Assembly: GCA_014773175.1 (NCBI GenBank)
Contig: VXCM01001382.1
Span: 436,158-500,157 of the forward strand
Origin: Lucifuga dentata
Lineage: Eukaryota > Chordata > Actinopteri > Ophidiiformes > Bythitidae
Reading direction: 5' to 3'
Length of the DNA: 64,000 nt
The stretch's first letter is position 1. Every line of letters begins with the position of its first letter. The position numbers and the translations under genes are program-made. Below the pieces are notes generated by a model that did no database searches, was not told the DNA's origin, and saw only the letters and a program-made list of their open reading frames with translations. Positions 33,859 through 46,269 of the stretch are shown one piece after another.

Positions 33859-36800
33859 CTACCAGTCTGCATTATCCCAGCCTTCCTCAGCTGCTTTTGT
33901 GGGGCTCTTCTTTGCCTTACCATCAGCATTCTCCCAGTTGTTGTCCCAGGCCTCCCAGCTGTCTCCTGTGCTGTGCTTGTTGTTGGATGTTGCCTCAGAG
34001 CCCCAATTGTCCCAACTGTCAGAGCTCTTCTTTGCAGAATTTTCTGCGACGGTCCAGCTGTCACTGCTGGGAGATTTCTTGGCTTTTAAGGAGCTATTGC
34101 TACCAAAGGTTTCCCAGAAGTCCTTTTGGATATTCTGGCTAGAACTGCCCTGATAGCCCTCAGTGGCATCCATGTTCTGGTAGCTCTCTCCAGCGGACCT
34201 ACACACAGTCAAAAACACATCAGAGATGCTCGTGTGCCTCAAAATTTTACAGCATTCATTTACACAAAATATGACTGTAACTGTATGAATTACTATTACC
34301 CATCTTCTGATTTTCCCGAGAAGAGACTAGTCAATTTTGCACCTGCTCCCTGAACCTAAAGAAAAAGAAGACTTCATTTGTCCACATATTTACACAACAG
34401 TTTCTTGAATATCTAATGCACATGAATTTCATTTTAATATCATTCTATTACAAAATCATATAATTTCTAGGACTGCTGTGCAAGGTCCTTAACTTAAAAG
34501 TTACTCACCAACAGAATAACAATGGCAGCAAGAAAAATGAGAGATGAAATTAATATTGTACAAACATACATTAACACAGCAAAACCAGTCTCCCTCACTG
34601 CTTACAATATGGGCAGAATCGTGACGTCAGTTTTTAAATATGGTGAACTGAAAGACGCCGGTCTAATTAGAAAAACATTGGATCAGAATCCCCATTCGTT
34701 GCTCAGGAGACTGGTTTTGGATCTGTACAGGCAGAGGTCTGCCCTTCAAATCCTACCTTGTTTGCCAGCCCAGTGATGCTGACTGCCATTTCATCTAGCA
34801 ATTTTCCATCTTTCACCTGGATGAGCCAAACTATTATTAAAAACTAATAAAATGAACCATCTTTATCCAAACAAGTTTGTCACATACAATATGTAGTAAA
34901 GAGCAGCTCAATTTTGATTGTGAGAAAAGTGATTATATAGGTACATAAGAGCATTGACAATCAACATAATAAGAGGATTAATTTTTGCAGTGACTAGAAA
35001 TTTGCAAGAGAAAGATTAGAAGCACATAGCCACGATACTTTTGATTACAAATGCCAACAGCACATTAGAAGACAAAAGCCAGATTAAATGGTCTTTAACC
35101 ATCAGTAAACCACTGCTCAGCAGGATAGAAAACATTTTATGAATGCACATTTCATCTTCCCTAATTTTGATTTATTGATTACAATTGCATTTCTCCCAAA
35201 GCTGCACACAAGAATTAAAAGACATCCAGGAGCTGCTCACTTTTCAGTAAGCATCAGAGTGACTGTGTGGATATCACTCACAGCAACACAGTTTCCATAT
35301 GTCACTAAGAAAAGCTCATTTCTATGGAAAAACCTAAACATACTGAAATCTCCTAAGCCAGTAAGCAATTAATTGTGAAAGGAACAGCTCCTAGTTGTCT
35401 CCACAGTTTCCTGACTTTTAGCTTTTCATGAAAAGCTAACCCAATAACAAAAGCATACAAGGACCAAGATTGTGACCTCTGAAGCACGGTTTAATTTTTC
35501 TGTCTAAAACAGAATTCTGATTTCATTGCTTTGTAATGAAATGATAAAATAAATCTGATTAAATTAAATTAAATTAAATTAATTAAATTAAATTTGTTTG
35601 CATTTCTTTATTTGTGAATGTGGGAGCCAGATGTGAAGCTCAAAATTGAAAAATGCTTAAAAATAGAAATAACTAAGCTGGTATTTCAACATTATACAAT
35701 GTAGCAGAGTGATGTAATCTATAGATTAAGTTAAACAATAATCTATAAATGATGATATTTCAACCTTCTTACTTTCACTGGTTGAAATACAGCCTTAGCT
35801 CGGTGACTGTGCTGTGAATTCACAATGACTCACACCCTTTCACAAATAAAGTTATCACAGTTGTACACTTTTGATTATTCATTGGCTGAGCCATTGGATT
35901 GTCAGAAACACCATTTTCTGCAACTGTGAAAACCATAGCTTTTGTCTTTTAGTGTTTGTTGGCATGGCACAAATAATTGGCACAGACAGGAAACATAGAA
36001 AATAGCACATTCACATCTGAAGCTGGTTTTTTTTTTTCCAAGCAAAGCATCCCAACCACCAAATCGACAACTTCAAACATCAATGTTACCTTTTCTTGGG
36101 TAGGTTTGATAACATTCTCATTTAATGTCTGTCCTAACTCTGTGGCCTAGTTGGAAGTAAAGGGAGAATTCACTTGAATTAAACAAACTCCAACATTCTC
36201 ATTAGTACAAGACACTGTGCTGCTTGTTCTGCATATGCATGAACTAAGCAATCATTCCATTTACTGTGACACTGAACAAGCATTGGGGGAGTAATGGTTC
36301 CAAAAACTCACATATCAGTGCACCTCCCTTATGAGACAACAATAGAGACACCAACTTTTTCTAACCTGATAAAGCACACACCACTTAAATTAGCAACAAT
36401 AGTTATTCTATTGGTGCATCTTTTTCAATTTTATATTTTAAAAACCTGCTTCTTTGCTACCTGTCTGCTGAGTTCCATTTGTACAGTGAAATGCTGCACA
36501 CGTTTTAACGTGTCTCCATGCAGATCATCTAATATTGTGAAACTTCTCAAAGGAAATTCCTTGATTCCTTTGCGTTTTATTTTTTGCTACATCTCCACGC
36601 GCACAAACACGCACACAATCACACACACGCACACATGAACACTGCGCTTCTTTAACATCACAGTTATTTCCTGATGCTTAAAAACATGTAGTGAGGATGG
36701 GCTGTTTTTGCACTGCTGCAGGTAGAAGCCTGATGTGGTTCTCTACCTGCAGCAGGTATCTCTCCTTTCTGCTCAGGTCCTGCAAAATTTCAGGGCAAAT

Positions 36801-39800
36801 TCAATTAATTTCATTACAACTGAACTGGGTAATACAGAGATAGACAGAGGGGGGCGAAAGAGACAAAGGTGAAGAGAGAAAGACATAGAGAGGCTGTACA
36901 CATTCGCGCGCACTCTCTCTCTCTCAGCTCTGCTAGGTACACAAATGAGCATTTACAGGAAAGCAGGCACACACATTTTTCACTTTGAGAGCACACATAC
37001 ATTAAGGATTTTTCTTAATAATGTTATTTTGTTTTAATCATAGAAAAATTAATTTAAGTAGCTAATCCTAACAGATAACTATTCATACATTTTGTAATAT
37101 TATTTTTCCATTATTAAGTGAGAAAAGGAAGTGCACTGAAATGTGAATTTTCTTTTACAGACCATTAAACTTATACAGCAGTGTTAGTAGCAAACACAAA
37201 AACTGTCATGCATGAATGGATAACCCATATTGAATGGATGTCAGGGAGAATTTTTGACTATTATCGCACAACATGATCCTGACTTTGAACAGCGCCCTCT
37301 ACAGACACAAAAGCCTTCACTGAATTGTGTTCCCTATGGCCAATTAACTGGAATTGATGGAATTGACAACTCCTATCCCATATATTATTGTTTCTACCTG
37401 ATGACAGTATTAAACTTAACAATAGAGTTTCATAGGTTATCCATAAACCCAAAATTACAAGTGCAAAGACAAGCATGATAACTTATGTTGGTAAATCAAA
37501 GTAGAAGCTTGTTAGGATGATATCCACCATTTTGCACAGTTTTTTTTTTTTTTTTTTTTTTGTATTTTTGTTTTTTTTTTAACATTTAAACCAAAAACAA
37601 GGAAAAGCTCACATAAATAAACAACATTAATGATATCTGAAAAAACTAAATGAAATTTCTTTAAAAAGATGATGCGGTTAAAGCGCCATGCATCTATTAA
37701 CTGCTTTACCGGTTCTGGGGGCGCTTTGTAGCCCCTTAACTAGATCCAGAGAGGGCAAAAAAAAGATATTAAAGTAGTAACACAGCTCATAAGAAAGTCA
37801 TGCATGTTTTTCCATTGTGAAAGTTTACACTCTATGTTTACAGGCAACATATCAGATTTTAATCAGAAAACAGTGATAACATGAAGTAACAGGAGAAGAC
37901 AAAATATATTAAAGAGAAAGAGCAAAGGTCACATCAAATGTAATCCTTAAAAAAATTACTATCATATTCAGTATTAACTATATTAGTCTTACCTTTAAGG
38001 TTGCTTGGTTTGCCAGTTTAGTTGTCTGTATCAGAGAGAAAAAAGAGAAAACTTAGCCTACTCTATTCAAAAAGCAAGCATTTTAATCATTACCAGATAC
38101 TTGGATTTAATTGTCACATGATATTTATTGTCTACAGCATTTATAACATAAACATACTCACATTATCTTTAGCGATATTAGCAAATTTGCTAGCTCCAAC
38201 AGTGAAACTGCTCCAACCCTGCAATAAAGAAGTTAATATAATCTTAAGGGAAAGTGCTGCACAGAGAAGAAATCTCTCAGTCTGTAGATGTATTGTGACT
38301 TACTGAATAAATAGAAGACATGGCATTGTTCAGAAAATCATCCTCTTTCTTCTCTGGAGTCACTGTGTTGCCAAAGCCAACATAGCGATTCTCCTGATTC
38401 CCACTGTAGCCCCCTCCACTGAAGAAGAGCAAAAATAATGAAACAAAAATCTTTAAAGAAAACAGCACATGAGGGAAAAAAAAAAAAAGACAGTAGCTGA
38501 AGTGTAAAAGGCTCTAACCTTTGATAAGAATTAACATCGTCACTCAGCCAATCTTCAAAGGCCATGTCACTAGATTTAGATGTGTTCTGTCCAGTTCCCC
38601 CCGAGCTAAAAAGGAAAAATACAGAATTCAATGCCACCAACAGTTCTACACATATGCACACGCACAGCATATTTTATAAAAACTTCCTTCACCCTTACCG
38701 GTGTGAGGTTGATAGGTTAGTCTTAGCTTGAGGAGATGTCCAGTTTCTGGCAGAGGATGTCTCAATGGACCACTCCTTGCCTTCAGCTAAAGTTGCAACC
38801 TAGCAATGTTACAAAAGGTGAAGTACAGGAAGTACAAACAGGAAAAGAAAACTTTAATAAAAGATAGAATTTCTATCCAAAAATCCTTGGTTTGACTCTG
38901 CAAAGTACCATTAGAAGTTAAAATCAAATTCCCACGTTGGTTGGTTTCATAGCTACAGCTTAAAACTGATAATGTTTTAATGGTGCAAATGTCAGATCTG
39001 GATTATCTTTAATATTTAATCAATTTGGATCAAGTTCAAGGTCTCCAAATTTTGAGAGAAATTCATTTTGAGTCACAATAAAACCTGCTGACAAACTAGC
39101 AGCTAAAACATAACCTTTCCTGCTGAAATAATGAAACTTCTAACATTAGTCCTAAATATGAAATTGGTATGGAATTAACATATTTATTTTTATTTTCTGC
39201 ATGAAGTTGACTATTTAATAATAGCTAAATGGATCTACAAGCTTCACCTTGTCCCTAAACAGTGCAGCAGCTTTACTATTGTATTTCTCCTGTAAGGTCC
39301 AGTTGGGATCATAATCATCCTGGAGTTCAAGAAACAAGCGGAATTTTCCATTTCCTCCTGCTTTCATCTTCTCAAGCTCAATGTCTTTCCACTTGTCCAT
39401 GGTAACGGAGCGCACAAAGCTGCAGACATGGCATAAGAGACAAGTTCATTACTAAACCTCTGTAATATTTCCATGAAAGGAATAAAAGGAATACTCTGAC
39501 ATTTTTGGAGCAATTCACCTATTAGTAAAGCTAAGAATTACACAATATGGGAATGTGGACTGTCAATAGTCAACCCATGATAAATTTGATGTCCATGCTT
39601 TTATCATTTGGTAAGTAAGTTGACATGAAAACTCAGCGTACTCCTTTATAAGATTTAATTTTATTTAGCTAATTTAACTTTAACATTGTTGATAAAGTTT
39701 ACCTACTAGCTGATTTAGCAGCCAATTAAATTGTTTCAGATAAATCAAGGACAACACTAACTACTGTAGTCAGTTGAATCTCAGGACTGTCCAGCTATTT

Positions 39801-41124
39801 TTTATAACATTTTCAACAAAGAGTCCATGGAAATGACCCTTCTGGCAGATTGTTGTGCTTGAGTAGAAACATTTTCTGTTGTTGCCTTCACTGGTATTTC
39901 GTAGAATATATCCCTCTTAGCATAAAATTTACTGTTTAAGAAAAACAAACCAGGTAAAATGGATGCCAATCTTATTTTTTTTTTATTTTAAATGAAGACC
40001 TAATTCATTTTCTGTCATGCTCTTGACTGCAGATCATGCCTCTGGTTTGCACTCTGTCACTCATACTAACTGTAATCACTTCCTGTAATAGTAACCAGCC
40101 AGATGCTCCACACGACTGACTGGTTTGAATATTGATGACCCTACACTACTATTTACTATAAATAGTAGTAGTATATATGTACTACAGATTTAATGATGCT
40201 AAAAGTCTAAAGTGAACAAAGCTTGAAGTTAGCAATACCAAAAATAAATTTCAGAATTGCTAAATTTCAAGATTCTCACCTGAGATGCACTCCGAGGCCC
40301 CTGTGCTTGCCAGAGCACTCGAGACAAATCCAGATCCCATAGGTCACACTGACCCACTGAGGGTTGAAAGCACCACATTCAAAGCAAAGCTGAAAAAAGA
40401 ATAAAATGCATTGGATGAATTTGTTTAAAATTCAATACAGAGATGGATTTTTTTTTTCAGTGTAAAGATCTATTCCCTGACATCACTTAAAGAAGGTTTT
40501 GGTTTGAGAAAAAATATTAAGAAAAGTTAATAGAATATGATCAAAAGACCCAAAACGATCATAAGACTCCAATTTTTAAAATGTAATAATAAAAATTCCA
40601 TCTATAATGTACACACTTATTTCAGTTGATGACTGAAAGACTTAATGTTTAGGCATTCATTGTTAAATAAAGTGAGTAAATAAAATGATATATTTATTTT
40701 TGAAGTTACAAGGTATTACTGCTGTGTCTACTGCAGTGACTTTTCCACACAAAATCTCTCACACACATATCACCTGAACACCGACAAGTAAGAACTTTTT
40801 TGTAGGAATGTGAGAAAACGGACAGCAGAGGTTTGTGAGTATTGCTGTGAGGGGGCAAAATTTCTTGTCGAGTCTGAAACTTACACAAAATACTCAATAA
40901 TTTCATCAGAATGATGCCAAATTGTTAAGTGTCATATTACTTTAAGTGTCATTTACTTTTTTTGCCAGTGCATAGTGCGAGACTCTCTCCATATTCTAAA
41001 AGTATGATGAATTACTATTTGACTTAGTAGTGAAAGTGTGTCAGGTGGCTAAGTTACAACTTACGTTATTCTCATCTTGGGTTCTCACTTCCTTCAGAAC
41101 TCTTCTGGTCCTTGGACTTGCCAT
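33859..41124 (-). CDS. arfgap1: ADP-ribosylation factor GTPase-activating protein 1
   Basis: It stimulates GTP hydrolysis on Arf1 at the Golgi and so drives COPI coat cycling. Exons, 5' to 3': 41065-41124, 40280-40389, 39248-39419, 38699-38799, 38519-38605, 38304-38418, 38162-38218, 37993-38025, 36090-36146, 34757-34816, 34300-34355, 33859-34198; 1248 nt, 415 aa (human 406). The ArfGAP zinc finger is [17 protein letters not shown]…CLEC (C-x2-C-x16-C-x2-C), followed by [16 protein letters not shown] with the arginine finger. The curvature-sensing ALPS motif is present ([25 protein letters not shown]). The tail carries repeated W-motifs ([24 protein letters not shown]) and ends WDNADW, as in the coat/AP-binding tail of ArfGAP1. 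The start ATG is near an acceptor, so a separate 5' UTR exon exists. A further 33-nt in-frame cassette is proposed at 36747-36779. Confidence 0.96.
36747..36779 (-). CDS. arfgap1: Candidate 33-nt cassette exon of arfgap1
   Basis: On the minus strand, an acceptor (gccctgaaattttgcag) is followed by 33 nt and the donor gtagag. They read [11 protein letters not shown]. The neighbouring exons are phase 0 at this junction (…QATLK before, ATELGQTLN after), so inclusion is frame-neutral, just after the ALPS1 region. Tissue-specific ArfGAP1 splice forms are known in mammals. The pyrimidine tract is only moderate and the +3 to +6 donor bases are average, so this is weaker than the elmo2 cassette. Confidence 0.4.
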
Positions 41125-41674
41125 TATGACCCACACTCTGAAAGAGAATTTAAGAGGATCTACTTCAAAGATGATATTAAAAGTCCATAGATTATAAACT
41201 ATTATAAGTCCATAGATTATAAATTATTCATTAGGCTGAACCATATTCCACATTAACAAACCATCTGACACCTTAAAACACTGTTCTACTGATGAACAAA
41301 ACCAATAGCAGAGGATCAGAGGACTGTTCCCATGTACCTGTTGGACTCTCAAGACAAAATCCACACTAAAAGAAGCTGTGTGTCTTTTATCATATTGCAG
41401 AGGTCAGTTTTAATCAGAGAAGTCTCTCCATAGACAGTGTATAATGGGACATCATGACAACATCCATAGTGATTTCATAGACTATAGGGACATTTTCTGA
41501 TTCACTGCTTTAAGTCTACTTCAGATGTAATACCTCAACCATAATCTCTATCAGGATACAGATTCAATCATGAATTTAGCATCAATGGACACCAAAAAAG
41601 TGTCACCTAATAACATTGTGTTCTGATTTCCAGCTTTGGCAGATCCTGTCCATGTTTGTAAATATTGGCTTTAG

Positions 41675-41706
<32 letters not shown>

Positions 41707-42502
41707 GACTGGAAGAGTGCAACGTAAGTACTGTCTTAGTGTGGACTGTCCTTCTGAGTAAAACGTTCTATAAAGAGATGTTTACATAAAACTCTTTAAA
41801 ATTTTACTTACATAATCTTATCATATTCAGACAAACATGACAGAAATTGATAAGTTTATTCCTCAGACCAGCAATCGATTGGAAGAACAATTTATTCTCC
41901 CCTCAGCCTTTCCATCTTTAGCCATTTTGAGGATATCCAAACAAGAATTTGAATGTTTTCTTAACAACAACTAAACCAGGGTTCTACGCTCAGATCAAGG
42001 CCGCTGCTTTGATCAGATGCCTTTTATCCTTTTTTACGCCTTCAATAATTTTTTCTAGCAAAATTTTTTTTTTTTTTTTCCTGTGGCCAAAAAGATGGAA
42101 GCAATGACAACTAAATAACAGCCACGTGTCGCAAATATATTTTATGTAATATTCGTTCTATCATGAACATCAAACATCTCATAATTCATATAACATTACA
42201 CACTGAACATAATTTACGATCCAAAAGCCTTTAGTCTAAACATAAATGCAAGTTATCAATCTAAATGTAGCTACCTAGCTAGCTAACGCTTCTCGAGTTA
42301 ATGAATGAATAACAGACATCTGACGTTAGGTGACGTACATTCTACAAAGTACGATTAAGATTTCATAATGAAGAAAATATTATTTAAGCTGATTTCCAGG
42401 CGTACATCCAATAGAAACATTAAACATTAGCATCAACTGAACTGACAGAATATGCTAACGTTAGCTGTGTGCTAGTCTAGCTGAGGCTAACTCATCCGTT
42501 AC

Positions 42503-42685
42503 CTGTGATTGATGTACCACGCAGGTGCAGTTTTCAGGGGCTCTGTCGATAAATCCTACACAGGCTTTTCCTCGGCTGTGAAGAGGCAGAAAATACGACA
42601 GAGTCACACACTGTGACAGAAATATATAAGGGAAATAGAAAGGTTTAGAGCTGGTGTAAAACACCGGGTGCCATGTTCCTGGTTG
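42503..42685 (-). other. arfgap1: Non-coding first exon of arfgap1 (right edge approximate)
   Basis: The donor (CAATCACAG then gtaacg) sits at 42503 on the minus strand; the coding start lies in the next exon, whose acceptor is at about 41138. The right edge is set by promoter motifs, not by a visible boundary. Confidence 0.55.
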
Positions 42686-42715
42686 CGTACGTTGGCAGTG
42701 CGATGCATGCCGGGA
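42670..42715 (-). promoter_or_regulatory. arfgap1 core promoter with YY1 and ZNF143/THAP11-like motifs
   Basis: On the minus strand, AACATGGC (42670-42677) equals the YY1 consensus found at the start of many housekeeping transcripts. Just upstream, TCCCGGCATGCATCGC (42700-42715) resembles the ZNF143/THAP11 submotif (TCCCAGCATGC-like). There is no TATA box. Spacing and order fit a housekeeping promoter; the factor assignments are inferred from motif knowledge. Confidence 0.5.
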
Positions 42716-42719
42716 GCTC

Positions 42720-44360
42720 CTCTTCTTCTTCTCTTGGTCTTACCTTCTCTGTTCGTATCTCTGCTACCCCCTGCTGCTTCGGAGTGGAAGCACAACGTAG
42801 GCTACAGGCTACATTGTGTAGCAGTGGCCCAGGTCCGACTTTGTTTTGCTCACATGTTGCACATATCAGATATGTGAAAAATGAAATCAGATTTCTGCCA
42901 ATACATCTGTTATCTAAACACACTGATTGGAATTTCCTTGCCTTTCTAACTTGCTTGTCATAAAATGTAACACTTTTACACTTCCCACATATGATGTAAT
43001 AGCAATCATTTCCACACATGTCCAAGTTGCAATAAGTGCTCTAATTCTTCTTCTCAGCCTTAAAATATATTTAAGTTGTATTATTATTTCTGACTCATTT
43101 GTGTTCAAATCAGTTTTTTATTTACCTTCAGCTGGTAAACTAAGCCCCTGTCTGCACATGGATGTATTGTTTCAAGTCTAAACCATGTAAACACATGTAT
43201 CAAAGTGGAACACCAACACAGAAGATAAAGAGGTTATCAAAAATCCTACAGGCAAACTATTTGAACTGGGCGACAAGATCTGTAGTGTAAATGTGGCCTC
43301 ATACACTATGGCAAAAAGTATATAGTACCGTATAGTACCTTAACAATGGTCTGCTGTTTTCCTTATTTCCAGTGAACACACCTTATATGCTGTAGAATAC
43401 AATGACATTTGACATTAGTGTGCTTCTGTCTTTGAGCCATTAAGCCTAATCACCCATCAGTGACCAACCTCAGTCATGCTTTCATGGATTAATCCCTGCA
43501 GCCATGTTAATCTAGTGGAAAGCAAAAGGGAGACCACATGAGGAGAAATATTGTAATTTCTCTGCCTGAAAGTGGCTGTGCAGTTGGTTCTAAACAACAC
43601 AAGAATGTGTCAGAGTTACCAAAGATGGTCATTTTACTAATTTGTTATCGTCAGTCCCTTATTTATCACACAATGACAGAGTAGAGATAAGAAGGAGAGA
43701 GAGCCACACCAAAACCATGTGACTTCAAATGCCACTGGACAGTGTATTACAAAACCTGCCAAATACCGTGGAAATTTGTAGAATATTTTCATATTGCATG
43801 CTAATTTTACCATTAACAGTTATATTTGTATGGGATATAAAGTTAGCTTTCACTGTGCTCAGATTCTACATTTACCTTTTTTTTCTTAAATATTGATTTT
43901 AGAAAATTATCATAATAAATACACATTTATGTCAGTGGTACAAAAAGTGTATTTCTTCACAGGGTCTTTGAAGTGAAAACACTAACATACACAGTTTTAT
44001 AATTAATTAAATTGCAAATTTCAAAGACAAATGTCTGACATTAAAAAAAAGTGGGAAAACTGTAAAATTGTGGCAAGTTGATTGAAATTACTGAAATATG
44101 AAATGATGAAGGTAAAATTTGTTTTTAAATGCAGATCTTCACTATACTGTTAGATTTAAGAATTCACTTTGCAACACTGACATTTAAAAAGCAATGATGT
44201 TAAACATTATGCTTACTTCAATTTAGTAATTAATTAGTAGAAATTCAAAAAGATCTTTAAGTGCAGGCTTATCAAAAAGGTAATTTTGAGTATTATAAGA
44301 GACCAAAGTACAGTCCTGACTGCAGTGTGTTAAATCCTGTGTGAGTTTGCGCTCTTTTAT
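42720..44360. other. Intergenic spacer between arfgap1 and the Rh gene
   Basis: The two genes are divergently transcribed across this 1.6-kb AT-rich stretch. I see no gene and no strong repeat in it. Confidence 0.6.
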
Positions 44361-44404
44361 CCAATGCTCGTAGGTGATCTTATCTGATAGAATAGGTATA
44401 AAAG
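44361..44404 (+). promoter_or_regulatory. Promoter of the intronless Rh gene: CCAAT, paired GATA, TATA
   Basis: CCAAT at 44361-44365; TTATC and TGATAG back to back at 44380-44390 (two GATA-factor sites in opposite orientation); TATAAAAG at 44397-44404. Transcription would begin near 44430, only about 20 nt before the ATG at 44449. This excludes upstream in-frame starts and shows that the gene carries its own compact promoter. GATA occupancy is an inference. Confidence 0.6.
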
Positions 44405-44448
44405 GGATGTTTGTCCAGCAGACAAACTATCTGAAGCTGTGCATCAAC

Positions 44449-45897
44449 ATGAAGCCATTTACAAGTTTAAGGGTGCGACTGCCAGTACTGGTGCTGGTAT
44501 TACAAGTAATCCTTCTAGTTCTTTATGCTTACTTTGTCACTTATGATGACAATGCCAATGCTAAATTTCAAAACAATGAGACCAACCCTATGGAGAACTC
44601 CATGTATCGCGACTATCCTTACTTCGCCGATGTGCAGGTGATGATCTTCATAGGCTTCGGCTGCCTGCTGGCTTTCTTCAGATTCTATGGCTTCAGTGGA
44701 ATGGTCTTTAACTTTCTTACAGCTACCTTTGCCACCCAGTGGGCCATTGTGATGCAAGGTTTCTTCCAGTTTTTCTATGATGGTAAAATTCACGTAGGAG
44801 TAATCAACCTACTGAATGCAGAATTTGCCTGTGCTGTGGTGCTCATCTCTTTTGGAGCTGTGCTTGGAAAAACCAGCCCTGTGCAGCTCCTGGTCATGGC
44901 TTTTCTTGAGGTTCCTGTATTTGCTCTGACAGAGTGGGCTGTATTGAAATACATTAGGATAAACGATGCAGGCGGAACCATTCTTATCCACTTGTTTGCC
45001 TGCTACTTTGGTCTGGGGGTGACATTTGTGTTGTATCGCCCAAGCCTGAATGAGGGCCATGCAAAAGAGACCACTAGCTATCATTCTGACATCCTCTCTG
45101 TAATGGGAACCCTGTTTCTCTGGGTGTTCTGGCCTTCTTTCAACTCCGCTTTGACATTTAAGGGCGATGATCAACACAGAGCAATACTTCACACTTTTAT
45201 CGGTCTAAGCTCTTCCACTATGACAGCCTTTGCACTCTCAGCGGTGTTTAATAAAAGAGGAAAGTTGACAATGGCTGACATTCAGAATGTGACTCTGGCT
45301 GGGGGTGTGACTGTCGGAGCCTCCGTGGACATGATGATCTCCCCTGCAGCTGCATATGCTCTGGGTGTCATGGGGTGTACCGCCTGTTTCTTGGGATACA
45401 AGTACCTGACACCCTATCTGGCCAAACACATGCGGATCCAAGATCAGTGTGGGATTCACAATCTTCATGGGCTCACTGGCCTAATATCATCCACAGCAGG
45501 AATCTGCGCTATCCTCTTAGCCACAGAGGAAACCTACGGGCCAAGTATGTACCAGATCTTTGCCCACCGTGCCCCACCCGAGGGAGATGCAAAACTCCTG
45601 GAGCTGCAGCAGCTGATTCCTGGGTTGAAGCCAGGCTTGGGCCGTACTGCCAAGGAACAAGCTCTCTACCAAATGGCAGCTGTCTTCTCCACTATTGCTG
45701 CAGCAAGCGCTGGTGGGCTAATTACAGGTTTGGTCATGAAACTGCCCTTCCTGTCAGCAACAACTGATGAGGACTGTTTTGATGATGAAGTTTTCTTTGA
45801 TGTGCCCTCTGATTTTGACACCACAGCACTTCTCAAAACCTCAATTACCTCCGATGAAAAAGAACAAATCAACTCTGTGGGCATAACCAAGGTCTGA
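44449..45897 (+). CDS. Ammonium/ammonia transporter, Rh type C-like, intronless
   Basis: Rh glycoprotein of the Amt/MEP/Rh superfamily: a trimeric membrane channel conducting NH3 (and possibly CO2), important in fish gill, skin and kidney ammonia excretion. The product is 482 aa with about 12 TM helices. Family marks: the pore aspartate and first pore histidine in INDAGGTILIHLFACYFGL, the second pore histidine in CGIHNLHGLTG, FLWVFWPSFNSA, the TLAGGV motif, and C-terminal DEDCFDDEVFFDVP. The N-glycosylation sequon NET is in the first extracellular loop. The start is fixed by a TATA box at 44397. The coding region has no introns, whereas vertebrate Rh genes are normally split into about ten exons, so this looks like an old, functional retrocopy (perhaps the fish Rhcg2 or Rhcg-like lineage). 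The exact paralogue is uncertain, hence no symbol. Poly(A) signal at 46264. Confidence 0.93.
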   Translation: MKPFTSLRVRLPVLVLVLQVILLVLYAYFVTYDDNANAKFQNNETNPMENSMYRDYPYFADVQVMIFIGFGCLLAFFRFYGFSGMVFNFLTATFATQWAIVMQGFFQFFYDGKIHVGVINLLNAEFACAVVLISFGAVLGKTSPVQLLVMAFLEVPVFALTEWAVLKYIRINDAGGTILIHLFACYFGLGVTFVLYRPSLNEGHAKETTSYHSDILSVMGTLFLWVFWPSFNSALTFKGDDQHRAILHTFIGLSSSTMTAFALSAVFNKRGKLTMADIQNVTLAGGVTVGASVDMMISPAAAYALGVMGCTACFLGYKYLTPYLAKHMRIQDQCGIHNLHGLTGLISSTAGICAILLATEETYGPSMYQIFAHRAPPEGDAKLLELQQLIPGLKPGLGRTAKEQALYQMAAVFSTIAAASAGGLITGLVMKLPFLSATTDEDCFDDEVFFDVPSDFDTTALLKTSITSDEKEQINSVGITKV

Positions 45898-46263
45898 GCT
45901 CTGACGCTCAGGCAGAAACTGTGTTTTGTCAGTTTTCATGTAATAATTCAAGCATCTCTTTCTTTATCATTCCATCTTTTCTGAGGATTTTTCACCTCAT
46001 TGTACGCAAATGTGGCAATTATTATAGTCTTACAGCCTTAAAACACACTTGAAATAGAAGTGAGAAAAAAGCATGGTTGAGAATCAAAATATTTGCTACT
46101 TTGGAAAACAATAACCTTTCACCAAAAATTGTTTACAATGTTTTTACTATCTTGAAGCTGTACATTACAATATGTACAATGAACAAGTACATATGTAAAA
46201 TATGATCAAATATTTTCAATATATGGTTGAATGCAGCATGTCTACTTTAGAAATTCTTTTTGA

Positions 46264-46269
46264 AATAAA
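46264..46269 (+). promoter_or_regulatory. Polyadenylation signal of the Rh gene
   Basis: AATAAA about 370 nt after the Rh stop codon. Confidence 0.65.

Noticed and set aside
33787..34153. Plus-strand frames of about 100 codons opposite arfgap1
   Set aside because: Antisense shadows of the last arfgap1 exon.
44374..44448. Longer Rh protein starting at a GTG at 44374
   Set aside because: The TATA box at 44397 lies downstream of it, so this segment is promoter, not transcript. GTG is also not a normal start.
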